A stretch of DNA of 64,000 nucleotides, from the NCBI GenBank assembly GCA_036365145.1, contig JAEOAD010000040.1, positions 11,658,501 through 11,722,500 of the forward strand, in the 5' to 3' direction. A program made the position numbers and the translations under genes. Source of the stretch: Orientallactaga sibirica (Eukaryota; Chordata; Mammalia; Rodentia; Dipodidae). The notes beneath the pieces were generated by a model, which ran no database searches, was not told the origin of the DNA, and saw nothing but the letters and a program-made list of their open reading frames with translations. Shown here in pieces: positions 32,641 through 44,116 of the stretch (position 1 is its first letter; each line of letters opens with the position of its first letter).

Positions 32641-33189
32641 GTTTTTTTTCACTCATTTATCAGCTAATGAGCAGTAACTCTGTACTGGGACTTCCAATCC
32701 GCTCTTTGGATGCCAAGTTGGATAAGAACAGGCTGTCTTGAAGGAGCTTTGATTTCATCTCATGCACTAATCTTAGAAGCAAATCATTGAAATAAAAATA
32801 TGTGTGGAAAAAACAGCTTCATACCAGGTCCCACAGGAACAGAAAGAACACAGCTCTTGCCAGCGATGAGAGCTCTAAGAAATGAATAGGAATCAGGTTG
32901 GTGTGGCATGCCACGGCAGATGAGGGACAGGAGAAGGGGAGGGAAGAGAGTTTCAGCTTGAACAAGTACCATGTACAAAGTCACCCAGGTAGGAGCCAGC
33001 AAGACCAGATGAAAGAAGGACTAGGAAATGAGGCTTCTAAATAAGGGAGCCCCGAGTTTCAGGTTGAAGAAGCCAGACTCTTGGACCATGATGTGGAGCT
33101 TCATGTAGATTCATTTCTACATATGGCATTGAAAACTTCTATGGTATGATAGGGGCGCTTCTACAAATTCACTCAGCTCGCAATGCTTC
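32641..33189. other. Unique sequence, ancient repeat trace
   Basis: About 32675-32765 resembles an old interspersed motif (CTGTACTGGGACTTCCAATC ... GAAGGAGCTTTGATTTC). No gene. Confidence 0.35.
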
Positions 33190-33543
33190 CTTACTAATAT
33201 CGAGTTCTAAAGGTGGAAATTAGAGTTAAAAGAGGCTATATGGTAAGGCCCTAATCTCATGGGACTATGACCTTATACAAAGAGAATTAATTCTCTTCTC
33301 TCTCTCCCTCTCTCTCTCTCTCTCTTTCTCATCCCTTCTTGCTCTGTCCTGTGTGTATATCTGTCTCTCCATCACATGATATCATAGCAAAAAGCCAGCT
33401 ATTTATAAACCACCAAGAAAGCCTTCACCAGAAACTAAATCCTGCTGAAATCTTGATCCCGCTTCTAAAACTATGGGGGAAATGTGTTTCTATTATTTAA
33501 ACCATTATATGGTATTTTGTTGTGGCAGCTTAGCTGACTAAAA
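33190..33543 (+). mobile_element. Old MaLR LTR (MLT1/MST-type), sense
   Basis: GGTAAGGCCCTAATCTCATG, then CTTCACCAGAAACTAAATCC, CTTGATCCCGCTTCTAAAAC, TTATTTAAACCATTATATGG, TTTTGTTGTGGCAGCTTAGC and TGACTAAAAT. This is the order of a pan-mammalian MLT1/MST LTR. A CT-rich run at 33292-33329 lies inside. Confidence 0.8.
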
Positions 33544-34799
33544 TAGGAGCCATTGAAGAGGGTGTATAGGGAGAAAAATTACCATTCATTTTTGCCACAA
33601 ACACATTATTTTAACCTTACTTTCCACTTCTAAATTCTCTCTCCTCTGAAGTTTAAGGGAATCTGTACAAAAGATTGAATCTAGAGAGAGAGAATATATA
33701 ATTTAATGAAATGATGAAGCTTACACAGCAAATTTCTCCTTGCACATGGATGGCCATCTCGTGTTAGCTACTAGACTAACCTTTTATATGGCAAGATAAC
33801 CCTTACTCAATAAGTATAAGATACAAAATGTACCAATTTCACTGAATTCCCCATCATTTCTAGGTGCTGAGTCCTATATAAAAGCTTCTATGTAATGTTG
33901 TGACATATGGTATCGAAATTAACAGAGCATCTCTGAAGCTTTATAAAGTTACCTTCATGTAAGACTTCACTTATAAATTGGAGGTTTGACTCATATAAGA
34001 GGTATATTAAGATCCGAGAATAACTCACCTCAAAACTATTATTGTCTCAGGGAATGTAATAGTCATGGAAGTACCTTGAAAATTTATTGACATTATGCTA
34101 TGTATACCAGGGGACAGTGTTTATATTTCTGGTAATTACGATATGCCATGCTTTCCAATAAGTAGCTATAAAAACTTAAAGACATGAGGTGAGCTATGAT
34201 ATAACCAACCGTGGCATTAATAATCCATTTTGTGATGGGGCTCAACAGTCTTTCCCTGGCATAGCTTCTCAGTAAAATTTACCATCTTAGAAATGAACTC
34301 ATGCTCAACTGACTCAGACTGTCAGTGTCCAGGGGACCAAAGTCACCACATTTATCTTTGGCTTGACAGAGACTCACAAATGCATTAGAGTGTTGCCCAT
34401 TCATCATCATTGCCACCACCTTTCTAGTACCTTTCTTACTGTGTGGGAAGAGCCAGGAACGGAATTGCCCAGCATTCCTTTTCCATATCATTCTAGAACA
34501 GAAGCTGCTTGTGAGAGGCTTGCATATCTTGGCAAACTTGGACACTTTTATTCTGGAGGCTGCAAGGGAACCTGCCTTAAACAGAACTGCGGGCGTCCCA
34601 AGCAAGTTGTCAAGCATCCCCTACTTTAGCAGAGAACCCAAAGACAGTGGCTTCTCTGACGTACTTCCTCAGGCTATTTGACATTGATGAGAGCCTCAAT
34701 TTCCCTGTACTAACAACCTTCCTACTTAATAGATTCAAAGTAGCTTGTAGTTTTCCTCTTCTTTTCCTAAGATGAGCTTTTAGTAAAAAGAAGAAACAC
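33544..34799. other. Unique sequence, no gene seen
   Basis: No recognised repeat over about 1.25 kb, part of the SINE-free block. Overlapping frames of 112 (minus) and 88 (plus) codons at 34279-34629 have no family I recognise. Confidence 0.4.
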
Positions 34800-34915
34800 A
34801 GATGGAAGGAGAGAAGAAGGAAAGGAAGGCAGGGAGGAATGGAAGGAGGAAGGAAGAAAGGAAAGAAGGAAGGGAGGGAGGGAGGGAGGTAAAAAGGAAA
34901 AAAGGAAGGAACTAG
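34800..34915. repeat. GGAA/GGGA-rich simple repeat
   Basis: Purine-only tract of GGAAGGAA, GGGAGGGAGGGA and AAAGGAA units. Such tracts can hold clustered ETS cores (GGAA), but this may be chance. Confidence 0.93.
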
Positions 34916-35577
34916 CTAACAACTTGGTTTTGTGTACAACACCCCTCCATTAACCGTTCCTTCACAGTCAGATGACGCCTCCTCCTTAATTCTGTGGGTG
35001 TTGCCTGCTGAGAGACAATATGCCCTCACTACTTCAGAAATACAAAAATACCAGGAACGGTGACAGAAAACATTTTCAGCATCCATGGATGTCTATAAAA
35101 CCAATCACTAAAGACAGGCATCACTAGAAATTGTTGCTAATTCTCTAAATTAGAAAATGTGACCAGCTTGGCAGACTGATAATCAAAGATGACTGAATAA
35201 CGGAGCCACTCGGACAGCCTGGTAGAGTCGTATTGTATCTGATGCCACCAAGAATGGGAGGCGAATGGCTTGGAGTCGAAAGCCATTCGTTCAGCTAAAG
35301 AATTTCCTATCTGAATGAGAGATGCTCCAATTCTTGAAACAACAAAGTGTCTCTGAATCGAATACCTACCCCTTTTATTTGCTTCTCACAAACCAAATGT
35401 TAGAGAATAAAAAGCAAAATATGCTTGAGACATATGTTAGACAAAGGTGTTAAGCATATGAATTTTGACATATTTAAATCTGAATTGAAACAATGTCCTG
35501 TTATAATTCACCCCATGTCTCAGATTACTGAATTCATGATTTCTCTTTGTGTATGTATGCATTGTGTAAATATATAC
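34916..35577. other. Unique sequence, no gene seen
   Basis: A short inverted repeat flanks about 35262-35290 (GAATGGCTT ... AAGCCATTC spans GAATGGCTTGGAGTCGAA AGCCATTC). No recognised repeat family or exon. Confidence 0.4.
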
Positions 35578-35601
35578 GTGTGTGTGTGTGTGTGTGTGTG
35601 T
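35578..35601. repeat. (GT)12 microsatellite
   Basis: Pure GT run followed by TATGTG. Confidence 0.95.
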
Positions 35602-35625
35602 ATGTGTTTTCCACAATGTCTTAAC

Positions 35626-35792
35626 TTTTTTTTTTTTTTTTTTTTTTTGGTTTTGAAAGGTAGGGTCTCACTCTGGTCCAGGCTGACCTGGAATTCACTC
35701 TGTAGTCTCAGGGTGGCCTTGAACTCACGGTGATCCTCCTACCTCTGCCTCCCAAGTGCTGGGATTAAAGGTGTGCGCCACCACGCCAGGCT
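35626..35792 (-). mobile_element. B1 SINE, antisense, long T tail
   Basis: T-tract at 35625-35648, then GGTAGGGTCTCACTCTGGTC and full body to CACCACGCCAGGC. Little diverged. Confidence 0.96.
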
Positions 35793-35826
35793 TTTTTTTT
35801 TTAAGTTTTTATTCTGAGAGTTGTAC

Positions 35827-35985
35827 TTTTTTTTTTTTTTTTTTTTTTTGGTTTTGCAAGGTGGGGTCTCACTCTGGCCCAGGCTGACCTGGAATTAACC
35901 ATGTAGTCTCAGGGTGGCCTCGAACTCTTGGCAGTCCTCCTACCTCTGCCTCCCGAGTGCTGGGATTAAAGGCGTGCGCCCGGCT
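35827..35985 (-). mobile_element. B1 SINE, antisense, long T tail
   Basis: T-tract at 35827-35849 and body to GGCGTGCGCCCGGC, with a few bases of the head missing (CACCACG). Second of a close pair in the same orientation. Confidence 0.95.
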
Positions 35986-36419
35986 GTCTTGACATTTTTA
36001 AATAAAAACTTTTTACTGACCCACAAAGCCTATCATATCCCTAGCACACCCACGGTTGTTAAGGAAGTGGCAGAGCCCCCAAAGAAGCATTTAAGCCATG
36101 CGGGGACAGTGTTTAGAATCACTTTCAGATAGTTCCTGCTAAGACACTCAGGAACTTTCAGCTCATTCTCTGGGAACTCGTGTTTGTGGCCTGTGGTGAT
36201 TCATTAGCTTGGTGCAGGTTCGTCAACCCAAGCTTCTTTCCAGAAGCCAACCCCTCCTGATGCCCTATCACCATTTCTTTAGTAACTTCATCTTGTAAAT
36301 GCTATTGTCTTGGAGCTCTCCTTTCCTTTACTATCCACAGCCAATCTGAAGCAAAGGAGTTTATAATTTTTCTAGAACCTTCCTCGTATGGCTTGGATGT
36401 AAACTGTCACCTCAAAAAG
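35986..36419. other. Unique sequence, no gene seen
   Basis: No recognised repeat or exon. Confidence 0.4.
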
Positions 36420-36985
36420 CCTCCTGAGTGTAGCCCCAGCCCAGCAGTGCCACCAGGGAGAAGCTTCTTTTTACAGATGGCAGTGACAACTGGGGGACCC
36501 ATGACTCCTCAAGGTGATGAGAAAAAGTGACTCTTGGGTGCTCAGCGTTGGAGCAGGCATCTCTATTACACCCACCAGGACTCAGGGAACATTGACGGAG
36601 AAGTGGTGGAAGGACTATGAGTGCTGCTCTCACCACTCTCAGAGAAGTTCCTTTGTGGTGGGGATGGCTGCGGATTCTGGGGAGTCTCAAAAGTCATCCA
36701 AGAGTCACAAGCAAGAGGCTTTCGAGAGTTGGGCACTACAAGTGACATCTCTATCACACCCTCCAAAGCTCAGGGACAGTTTCAAAAGAAGAGGTGACAA
36801 GAACTCAAGAGCCAGAGGATGGAGGGGAGTGCTTTAAGACAGTATCCTCTGGTTATGAAAGGACTAGTGCATTCAAGACCCACAGTGGAGGGCGCTGTCT
36901 CCACAGGATCTGCATAGTATTAAACCCATCCACACTTTGACATGGATGATGGAGGAGGGGGAGAAAGAAAAAGATAAGAGTTTTT

Positions 36986-37234
36986 GGGGCTGGAGAGATG
37001 GCTTAGTGATTAAGGCACCTGCCTGCCAAGCCTAAGAACCCCATTGGATTCTCCAGGTCCCATGTTTAGCCAGACGCAAAAAGTGATGCAAGGGTGCAAT
37101 GCCACACTTGCCCACAAGGGGGCGCATGCATCTGGAATTCGTTCACAGCAGCTGAGAGGCCGCTGGCACACCCGTTCTCTATGTCTCTCTCTCTCTCTGT
37201 CTCTCTCTCAAAAAAAAAAAAAAAAAAAAAAAAA
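36986..37234 (+). mobile_element. B2-superfamily SINE, long variant, young
   Basis: Long-variant stretch GTGATGCAAGGGTGCAATGC ... CCCACAAGGGGGCGCATGCA. It ends in a nearly pure A tail (37210-37234), suggesting recent insertion into the L1 3' UTR. Confidence 0.95.
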
Positions 37235-37255
37235 GAATAAGATATCAATTTGAAG

Positions 37256-37357
37256 CCGGGAAAGGCCCTGCACTATCCATTCTTTCTCTATTTCTGTTTC
37301 TGTTCTCTCTCTCTTTCTCTTTCCTCACAAATAAATTAAAATATCTTTTTTTATAAA
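37256..37357 (+). mobile_element. 3' part of a B2-superfamily SINE
   Basis: AGGCCCTGCACTATCCATTC, CT-rich stretch, ACAAATAAATTAAAATATCT. The head is missing. Confidence 0.65.
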
Positions 37358-37512
37358 AACAAAGAATAAGACATCAAAATATAAGTCCTGGAAAGAGGGA
37401 ACAGATTCACTGGAATTAGAGTGGGGCAGGAGGTACGTAACAAGGGTAATGGGAGGGGATTATGATCAGATTATAGGATTCTCAATGTACTAAAATATCA
37501 AGTAAAACCCTC

Positions 37513-37923
37513 CCCTGTGTTGTAAGCTTAGCCTTTATCTTCAGGTGCTACTAGAAGGGGATTAAATCATAAATTTATCAATGGATCAATCCATTGAAGG
37601 AGTCACAACTTGATGGCTTTCTTGTGCTGCAGTGGAGTCTAGGAGATGAGACCTCGTTGGAGGAAGTAAGTCAGTGCAGTGGGGTAGGCTCTTAAAGGGC
37701 ACACCCTATCCCCAATCTCTCCATCAGTCTATCTCCACGCTTCCTGCCACAAGGTGAGTAGCCCTGCTCTGCCACACATTCTCCACCAGGACCTCATCAC
37801 AGGTGTGAAAGCAAGAGAACCATGCAACCTTGATCAGAAACCTTGAAACTGTGAACCAAATGAAATCCCTTCTCCTCTAAGTCGTGTTTCACAAGTATTT
37901 GCCACAGCAACTGAACTAACACG
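37513..37923 (+). mobile_element. MaLR-type LTR, sense
   Basis: TGTTGTAAGCTTAGCCTTTA, GGAGGAAGTAAGTCAGTGCA, GGGCACACCCTATCCCCAAT, GAAACTGTGAACCAAATGAA, ending TTGCCACAGCAACTGAACTA followed by ACA. Rodent MaLR order. Confidence 0.72.
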
Positions 37924-38004
37924 TTTCTTCTTTCATTCTCTTCTCATTCCTGGAATACTTTATAAACTGGCCTTCCCCTTCACTCAACTACAGGTAAGTA
38001 AATG

Positions 38005-38118
38005 ATTTAACATTTGGAGGCAGAGGTAGGAGGATTGCCATTAGTTTGAGGCCAGTCTGGGACTGCAAAATGAATTCCAGGTCAACCTGGGCTAGAGTGA
38101 GACCCTACCTCAAAAAAT
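38005..38118 (+). mobile_element. B1 SINE, 5'-truncated
   Basis: Starts at CATTTGGAGGCAGAGGTAGG (the head is lost), then TCAACCTGGGCTAGAGTGAG and ACCCTACCTCAAAAAA. Confidence 0.92.
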
Positions 38119-38136
38119 TTTTTAAAAAGGTTGGCC

Positions 38137-38320
38137 AGGCTGGAGAGATGGCTTGATGGTTAATGCACTTGCCTGCACAACCTAATAACCTGAGTTTGAT
38201 TCCCCAATACCCACTTAAAGCCAGATGCACAAAGTGATGCACTTATCTGGAGTTCATTTGCAGCAGCTAGAGGCCCTGGCATGCCCATTCTTATTCACTC
38301 CCCCCTAAATATACATATAA
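38137..38320 (+). mobile_element. B2-superfamily SINE
   Basis: GGCTGGAGAGATGGCTTGAT head. The 3' CT-rich stretch is mostly lost (CTTATTCACTCCCCCC). Confidence 0.92.
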
Positions 38321-38911
38321 CATACATATATGAGCTTGTTCTATAAAAGAAGTTCACTAATGTTTCTTCCCTTATTTTCTTTGCTGCTCAACTCTGTGGT
38401 CTAAACTCTACACTAATAATGTATGGCTCTGTTCAGGGGATCCTCCCACCAGAAAGCCCCTGGACTACCACTTTCAGAGTATGGCTCATTCGGTCACCAT
38501 CCAGGTCTCTGGTGACATTTCATCTTTTCAATATTCTCTCTATCTCTGCTGTCTTACACACAACCTATCCACCCAGCCAAACACAATCATAGTCCAATAA
38601 CCCACAAATGGTTTCAGCCCCAACCACTCTAACTTCCACTGGAAATACCTAAATAACCAATTCGTTAATTGAAAAAAGTAAAAGAAGAAACCTACTTTAC
38701 TTAAACTCAAGTGTATAGCATTGTGTGTGTGCCCTCTCTCCCAGAGGAGAAACAGCCACAGAAAAGAAAAATAAAGGTCTCAGACTCACACTTCAACCAA
38801 CTATGTCACTTATTATCCTTAGAATGCTTCAGCTGACTCTGGATGGATCCCCAAAGCCAGATCATACCCACTGATTTTTTTTTTTTTGATAGCTTCAAAC
38901 TAAGAATGTTT
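38321..38911. other. Unique sequence, no gene seen
   Basis: About 38520-38580 has L2-like wording (CATCTTTTCAATATTCTCTC) but too little to call. No exon. Confidence 0.35.
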
Positions 38912-38921
38912 TTTAAATATT

Positions 38922-38960
<39 letters not shown>

Positions 38961-39153
38961 TTTGAGAGAGAGAGAGAAACAGGCAGATAGAGAGAAAGAG
39001 AGAATGGGCACACCAGGGCCTCCAGCCACTGCAAATGAACTCCAGACACATGTGCCCCTTGTGCATCTGGCTTACATGGGTCCTGGGGAATTGAACTGGG
39101 GTCCTTGGTATTTTCGGGCAAACGCCTTAACCGCTAAGCCATTTCCCCAGCCC
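38912..39153 (-). mobile_element. B2-superfamily SINE, antisense
   Basis: (ATTT)n tail complement at about 38921-38963, head complement CCATTTCCCCAGCC. Flanks aagaatgttttttaa and agaatgggtttta are weakly matching duplications. Confidence 0.95.
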
Positions 39154-39224
39154 AGAATGGGTTTTATACTTGCCACTGTTGAGAAAAAAAATCAAACATT
39201 GGATAACATATAACCACACATAAA

Positions 39225-39415
39225 CATGAGGTAAATTTCAGATGCAAAAGTCTGTAAATGAAATTTTACTGGAATTACTCCCCTGCTCACTTATTTATGT
39301 GGCTATTTCATGATACAAAACTTTGAATGGTCTCAACACAACTTGTACGTCACACGAAGTCTAAACTGCTTACTGACACGACCTTTAAAACCTTGTTGAC
39401 TCTTGATCATTAAGT
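39225..39415 (+). mobile_element. hAT-Charlie-type DNA transposon fossil
   Basis: CTGTAAATGAAATTTTACTG, CACTTATTTATGTGGCTATT, then GACCTTTAAAACCTTG. This parallels the common mammalian element reading GTAAATAAAGTTTTATTGGAAC ... TTTACGTATTGTCTATGGCTG ... CTATCTGGCCCTTTACAG. Subfamily not assigned. Confidence 0.6.
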
Positions 39416-40012
39416 GGACATTCAATTAGTATTAGTGGATATGAACCTTGTGCTTTAATATACATTCTATTTCCCAATCTTCTTTGACGCAAAATCTTTC
39501 CTCTCCTTACTATTATTGTAAGCCAGCATGGGCTTTGAGCAGCTGACGCTCAGTAGAGGTGAGTCAGGCATGCAGAGACAAATCTGAATAAGTGCAGAGA
39601 GAGACACGTGGAGCCTGCAGGACAAGAGGGAGGAAGACAAGCACAAGTCCACATCAAGTGTCTTAATTGTTCATCACACTCACTCTCTCTCAGTCGAGGA
39701 AAATAATGGATCTTCTCTTAGTCCAATTTGAGGATCTCCCCCAAACCGTCATGCATCTTCCTTGTACCCTTCTACTCAAAGGTACCACGGGCCATTTTGA
39801 CATAGTAGCTTCTCCTGCTATCAGTTTGACCACAATTCAATTTTGATCTATTATTCTTGATCCTCTCCCTCCCTCCCCACCTCAAAATATCGTAAGTCTG
39901 GGATGCAGCTCATTAGATGGTGAAATTATTAGTCCCATATTATTTCTTGAAAAAGGACATCATGTTTCTAAAAGTCAGTAAAAAATTGGCTTTTAAAATA
40001 TTTTGTTTGAAA
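39416..40012. other. Unique sequence, no gene seen
   Basis: No recognised repeat or exon. Minus-strand frame 39467-39652 has no signature. Confidence 0.4.
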
Positions 40013-40222
40013 AGGCTGGAAAGATGGCTTAGTGGTGAAGGCCCTTGCCTGCAAAGCCAACGGACCCAGGTTTGATTCCCCAGTACTCATGTAAAGCCAG
40101 ATGCACAGTGTGGCGCATGTGTCTGGAGTTTGTTTGCAAAACTAGAGGCCCTGGTGTGCCCATTCTCTCTCTCTATCTGCCTCTCTCTCTCTCAAATAAA
40201 TAAATGAATTATTTTTTTAAAT
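40013..40222 (+). mobile_element. B2-superfamily (DIP-like) SINE
   Basis: AGGCTGGAAAGATGGCTTAG head, AAATAAATAAATGAATTATT tail. Confidence 0.94.
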
Positions 40223-41394
40223 TGCCTTAAATTTGAACCAAATAGAATTTGGGTAGCACTGGGAAGAAAGTATATATCCTGAAAATGTCAACGTTAATCC
40301 TCCCCATCAATATATGCATGGACATATACATAACATACATGTTAATTATACTTAAGATGACTGGATAAAGAGCAACATTTAATTTGAAATATGATCACAA
40401 AATATATTTCACACTTGTGGACCGATGTAGATTTTTACCAGCAATTTTCCATTCTTTTTTTGCCTCTAAGTCTCTGAGACCTGCCTGAACTATCAACAAT
40501 GCTATGCCAATTGTTTACAAAGCAGAGCTCAATCACAGGAGAGATGGAAACCTGGTCCAGTACTCTAAGAAACTCAGAAAGAAAAACAAAAAGAAATAAA
40601 ATAAAAAAGGATGAAACACTGACAGTGGCAGATTTTCATTTGAATAGTAAAATCTAAAGAATAAATAGGTTGTCAGCAGAATCTATGATTTTCTTTTAGG
40701 CTATGGGTTTCTATTAAAAAGTAATGTCACAATATGCTTTAGGCATGAGACGCATTTTAATAGATGATTCATGAGATAAAACAAAATTGATGAATAATGG
40801 ATTGTATAACCTCAACATCTATTGAAATTTCCCTTTGTTTCCCTCAATGCTTTCCTTGTCCTATTTGCATTTCTTAAAATTTTTTTCTGGCAAATTTACA
40901 GTAAGACCATATCTAGTCACTCAAAGCATTTCAAAACTTTAAATGTTCTCTGTTGGTCTTTTCATGTTAGTTGTGAAGACAAATTATAAACACACACTCC
41001 AACACCATCCCAAATATATAATATGCATTATGTTTGACAGTGAGTGATGTTGTCATGAATAAATGCAATATCGAGTTGAGTCGTGCAGTATATATGACGA
41101 GGAGCAGAAGGTGGTCTTTATTATACAACATAAATTACTGTGGACTGTGGTGTGGTAAAATGTCAGGCACAGTTTAAAACGAAATGATACAAGGACAGAG
41201 TAGATGAACACTGCTTCTGATTACCCAGAATCCATTCTTCCTACTCTGCCAGCAGTGTTCCCCAGTCATGTGAAGAGACAGCCTCCATTCATAGTCCACA
41301 TGGTGGTGGGGAGCTAAGTTCATTTCTACTTTCTGTGGTGGCATGTGACCCTAGCCTGGTCCATCTGATCATTTCCTTCTCTCAGAGATGGAGA
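40223..41394. other. AT-rich unique sequence
   Basis: No repeat recognised over about 1.1 kb. About 40640-40900 contains several ATTTGCAT/TAAT-like sites and might be a conserved element. About 41280-41400 reads like an old repeat (GGTGGCATGTGACCCTAGCC). No gene. Confidence 0.35.
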
Positions 41395-42030
41395 CTAGGA
41401 CAGATGGGAGCACATGAGTTGGTCAGAGTTAGTCATCTCCAAGCAGGCTCAAGACCCTGGCTCAAGGGATATGGGCTTACTCTTGTCAGGTGAGAGGCTA
41501 ATGCTGCACCATAAAGTGGGAGCTGAGCCCAAAAGGTCATACAAAGAAATTAAGTAATAAAACGGTCCTTTGAAAATCATTTCAGCCTGTTTGAACCTGC
41601 TGCCTAGTTCTTGTACTGCTGGAAAATATAATGCAGGCTGCTGAGGGAGAAAAGGGTTCATGGTATTAACCAGTAGTAGACCTTGTGACACCACCAACCA
41701 ACCAGGCAAGATGTGCCCATTGGTGCACTATTGGCATGACTGTTATAGGGTAATCAACCACTTTCCAATTGTGTTTGGGACCCACTCCACAGGACAGAAT
41801 GCATGCCTGATACTGAAAATCTAATCAAAACCCTATGGGTGAGTAGGTCATAGGTCCTATGAGGGGGAAGATGCTACTGTTATGATCTGGCTAAACAAAT
41901 ATGTTGTTCTCATTAAGTTGCCCTCTAAATATTTATATTTATACCCATAGGTTAGTGCTACCCTCACCCTTGTTCAAAGAAACTTCTTCTTAAAGATGGT
42001 ACTGAGTACTGGAGAGACTCAGTACCTGAA
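41395..42030 (+). mobile_element. LINE-1 3' UTR fragment, sense
   Basis: ACCAGGCAAGATGTGCCCAT, TGGTGCACTATTGGCATGAC, GGTAATCAACCACTTTCCAA, AAACAAATATGTTGTTCTCA and GAAACTTCTTCTTAAAGATG. The blocks at 51500-51610 (antisense) and 54960-55080 (antisense) share the same wording, so all three are one L1 3' UTR lineage. Confidence 0.72.
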
Positions 42031-42139
42031 AATAGATTTAGAGAACAGAATTCAAAAGTAAGATCCGTGAGTCAATAGGGCCCAGATCCCAGTTCCTAGA
42101 TTTTCCTAATCTTCGAGTTTATTTCTTATTCATTCTATC

Positions 42140-42620
42140 AGCCACCATTCATCCACCTTGACTAATAACCAACTCCTTACTGGTTTTGAGAGCCACAGAG
42201 CCTATCAAGCCAGTGGAGACCTTCACAGAAGAATGAGTGCAGACATGGCAGAAGGGCAGATTAAACAAAGGTTTGTTAGAAGACAGTGAAGGCAAGGCAG
42301 ACAAGCACCCAGCTGGGAGGTGATCCTGGCTAGTAGCCACCTAGTGATCTGGATCAGGGCTTTTTATATCCTTGGGGATATAAATTCAGTATCAAGTAGG
42401 AGTGGGTTGGATTGGTTACTCTGAATGTATTTGGAGGTGTTCTGATTGGCTGATGAGTTAGACCAGGGATTGGTGACTTTGTATCTTTATACGGAGGCCT
42501 GTCAGCTACTCTTCTGGAGAGTCAGGGCTAATAAATTAGGGCTTTATGGATTTTAGTACCAAGACTCTGCTTTCTGGATTTACTATAAAATCTCTGTACT
42601 AGTTGGTTCTGTCAGGCCAT
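42140..42620 (-). mobile_element. Probable ERV LTR, antisense
   Basis: On the minus strand there is a CCAAT box (CATCAGCCAATCAGAACACC), then about 60-100 bases later a TATA-like CCAAGGATATAAAAAGCCCT, the spacing and order of a retroviral U3. The CCAAT is near 42445 and the TATA near 42365. No TG/CA ends or target duplication were fixed, so class is unknown. Confidence 0.5.
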
Positions 42621-42639
42621 ACAGATATCTACTCACTCT

Positions 42640-42663
42640 CTTTTTTTTTTTTTTTTTTTTTTT
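42640..42663. repeat. T-tract
   Basis: About 24 T followed by GGTGGCGGGGGG. It might be the tail of a retroposon lost on the other side. Confidence 0.8.
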
Positions 42664-42889
42664 GGTGGCGGGGGGTGGAAAAAGAGCTGTAACCCTTAGT
42701 AGCTGCCTCCAAAATTGGGGCTATCATAAAGGATTATTTTATTTCCCATATTCCACTAAGCCCAACTCCTAAATGTCAGAGTTTTCAAAACCAGAATCTT
42801 AATTTTGGAGATCTCTTCAGCATTTTGAGGAGAAAACAAGCAGATTTTAGAAAAGTTCCCCAGAAAGACTTTGGGTTTGGTTTCAGGAA

Positions 42890-42892
<3 letters not shown>

Positions 42893-42923
<31 letters not shown>
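42893..42923. repeat. (AT)n microsatellite
   Basis: Uninterrupted AT run of about 31 bases. Apparent frames encoding YIYIYI arise from it. Confidence 0.95.
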
Positions 42924-42926
<3 letters not shown>

Positions 42927-43689
42927 TTTGAAGTCAATATCAAGGGCCACGCAGTGAAGGGCTCCGGGCTGAACTCTGCATCCAGAGAGACCCAGACGAC
43001 CTCCAAGAACACAGTGAAGCATCCATTGCTGAGGAAGGGCTGGGTCAGCCCACGGGAGACTAGAGAAGGGTGCTCTGTGCTTGGCTCCCCCAGCCCCAGC
43101 AGCAGGCAGACACTTCACTGAGGAGCGGTCCTCCACGTCCTTTCAGCAACTCTTACAAGGGGATTTTAGTGAGAAGAGCCTCTTTCCAATTCATGGCTTA
43201 AGATATTCCCAGCCTGCTTTATAGAGAAGCCTGTGTGTCAAAATCACTTAATTTCAAGAAGCTACTGCATTTGAAGATGCTTCAGAAAACTGTGGAAGGC
43301 AATTTGAGAAGCACTTCCTGACCCACATGCCCACTGAATGAGCAGAGGCTGAACAACTGGCTTTCTGCTGTTGTCACGTGGTTCAAGACGAAGGCATTCC
43401 TTCTGCCCACACACCAGCCATAAATCTTAGCCAGTATCCACTTACTTCTGTAGACAGGTGATTAAATGTGGAGAAAAAAAAATCATCTTTGGAATACTTT
43501 CCATTTATTGTCTTTTAAACCAGTTTTTTTTAATTAAGTATATTAATGTTTTATACCAGTAGTGTGTTTTCAAAGGAGGATTCTTGACAAATTTAAATTC
43601 AAAATATTATCAACTCCCTCATTGTATATATTACGTTTATATTACTTGACTATGGTATACATTATTCCTTTTATTTTTCAATATACTAC
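42924..43689. other. Unique sequence, no gene seen
   Basis: The first 210 bases are GC-richer than the surroundings. Overlapping frames on both strands at 42825-43136 run through the AT microsatellite and are not convincing. The rest is AT-rich. Confidence 0.4.
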
Positions 43690-43950
43690 AGTTTGAATCT
43701 ACCACTGAGCTATACCTCCATATTTCTTATAAGGATTGAACCTAGGGTCTTTCACTTTACTAGGCAAGTCTTCTACCACTGAGCTACGTCACTGGCCCAC
43801 ATTTTAATTTTTCTTTTATTTTGAGACATAGTCTCACTAAGCTGTTCTGATTAGCCTTGAGCACAGGCTGGCTGGTCTTAAACTTGTGAATCTTCTGTCT
43901 GTGCCTCCCAAGCAGCTGGGGTCACAGGCCCATGAGGCACAGGTGTACCG
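43690..43950 (-). mobile_element. B4 (ID + B1 composite) SINE, antisense
   Basis: GATTGAACCTAGGGTCTTTC, TCTACCACTGAGCTACGTCA (ID-like head complement), then TTTATTTTGAGACATAGTCT and GCCTCCCAAGCAGCTGGGGT (B1-like). Order fits antisense rodent B4. A second ID-like half at 43693-43720 suggests a partial duplication. Confidence 0.78.
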
Positions 43951-44116
43951 TAGATCAGTTCTGAGGAAAGTAAGGCATTGTCATTAGTGATCGAAATCTC
44001 AAGCAAGTAATTCAACACTAACATAATAAACACATTAACTTACATCTTCAGACCACTCAAAAGTAGTCTTAATATAATATTTTAGCTAAAAAGTTAATAC
44101 ATAAAAATAAAATCCA

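Larger units (their letters stand above)
36420..37500 (+). mobile_element. LINE-1 3' UTR and terminus, split by SINEs
   Basis: GAAGCTTCTTTTTACAGATG opens a block like that at 10600. The motif CATCTCTATTACACCCACCA (about 36559) and CATCTCTATCACACCCTCCA (about 36748) shows the 3' UTR unit is present twice. After the SINEs, 37360-37500 gives ACATCAAAATATAAGTCCTG, a G-rich stretch, and CTCAATGTACTAAAATATCA. Frames of about 60-107 codons here are 3' UTR, not genes. Confidence 0.75.

Noticed and set aside
34279..34629. Paired 112-codon (minus) and 88-codon (plus) frames
   Set aside because: No recognisable family or domain, and no convincing exon boundaries. Kept only as unique sequence.
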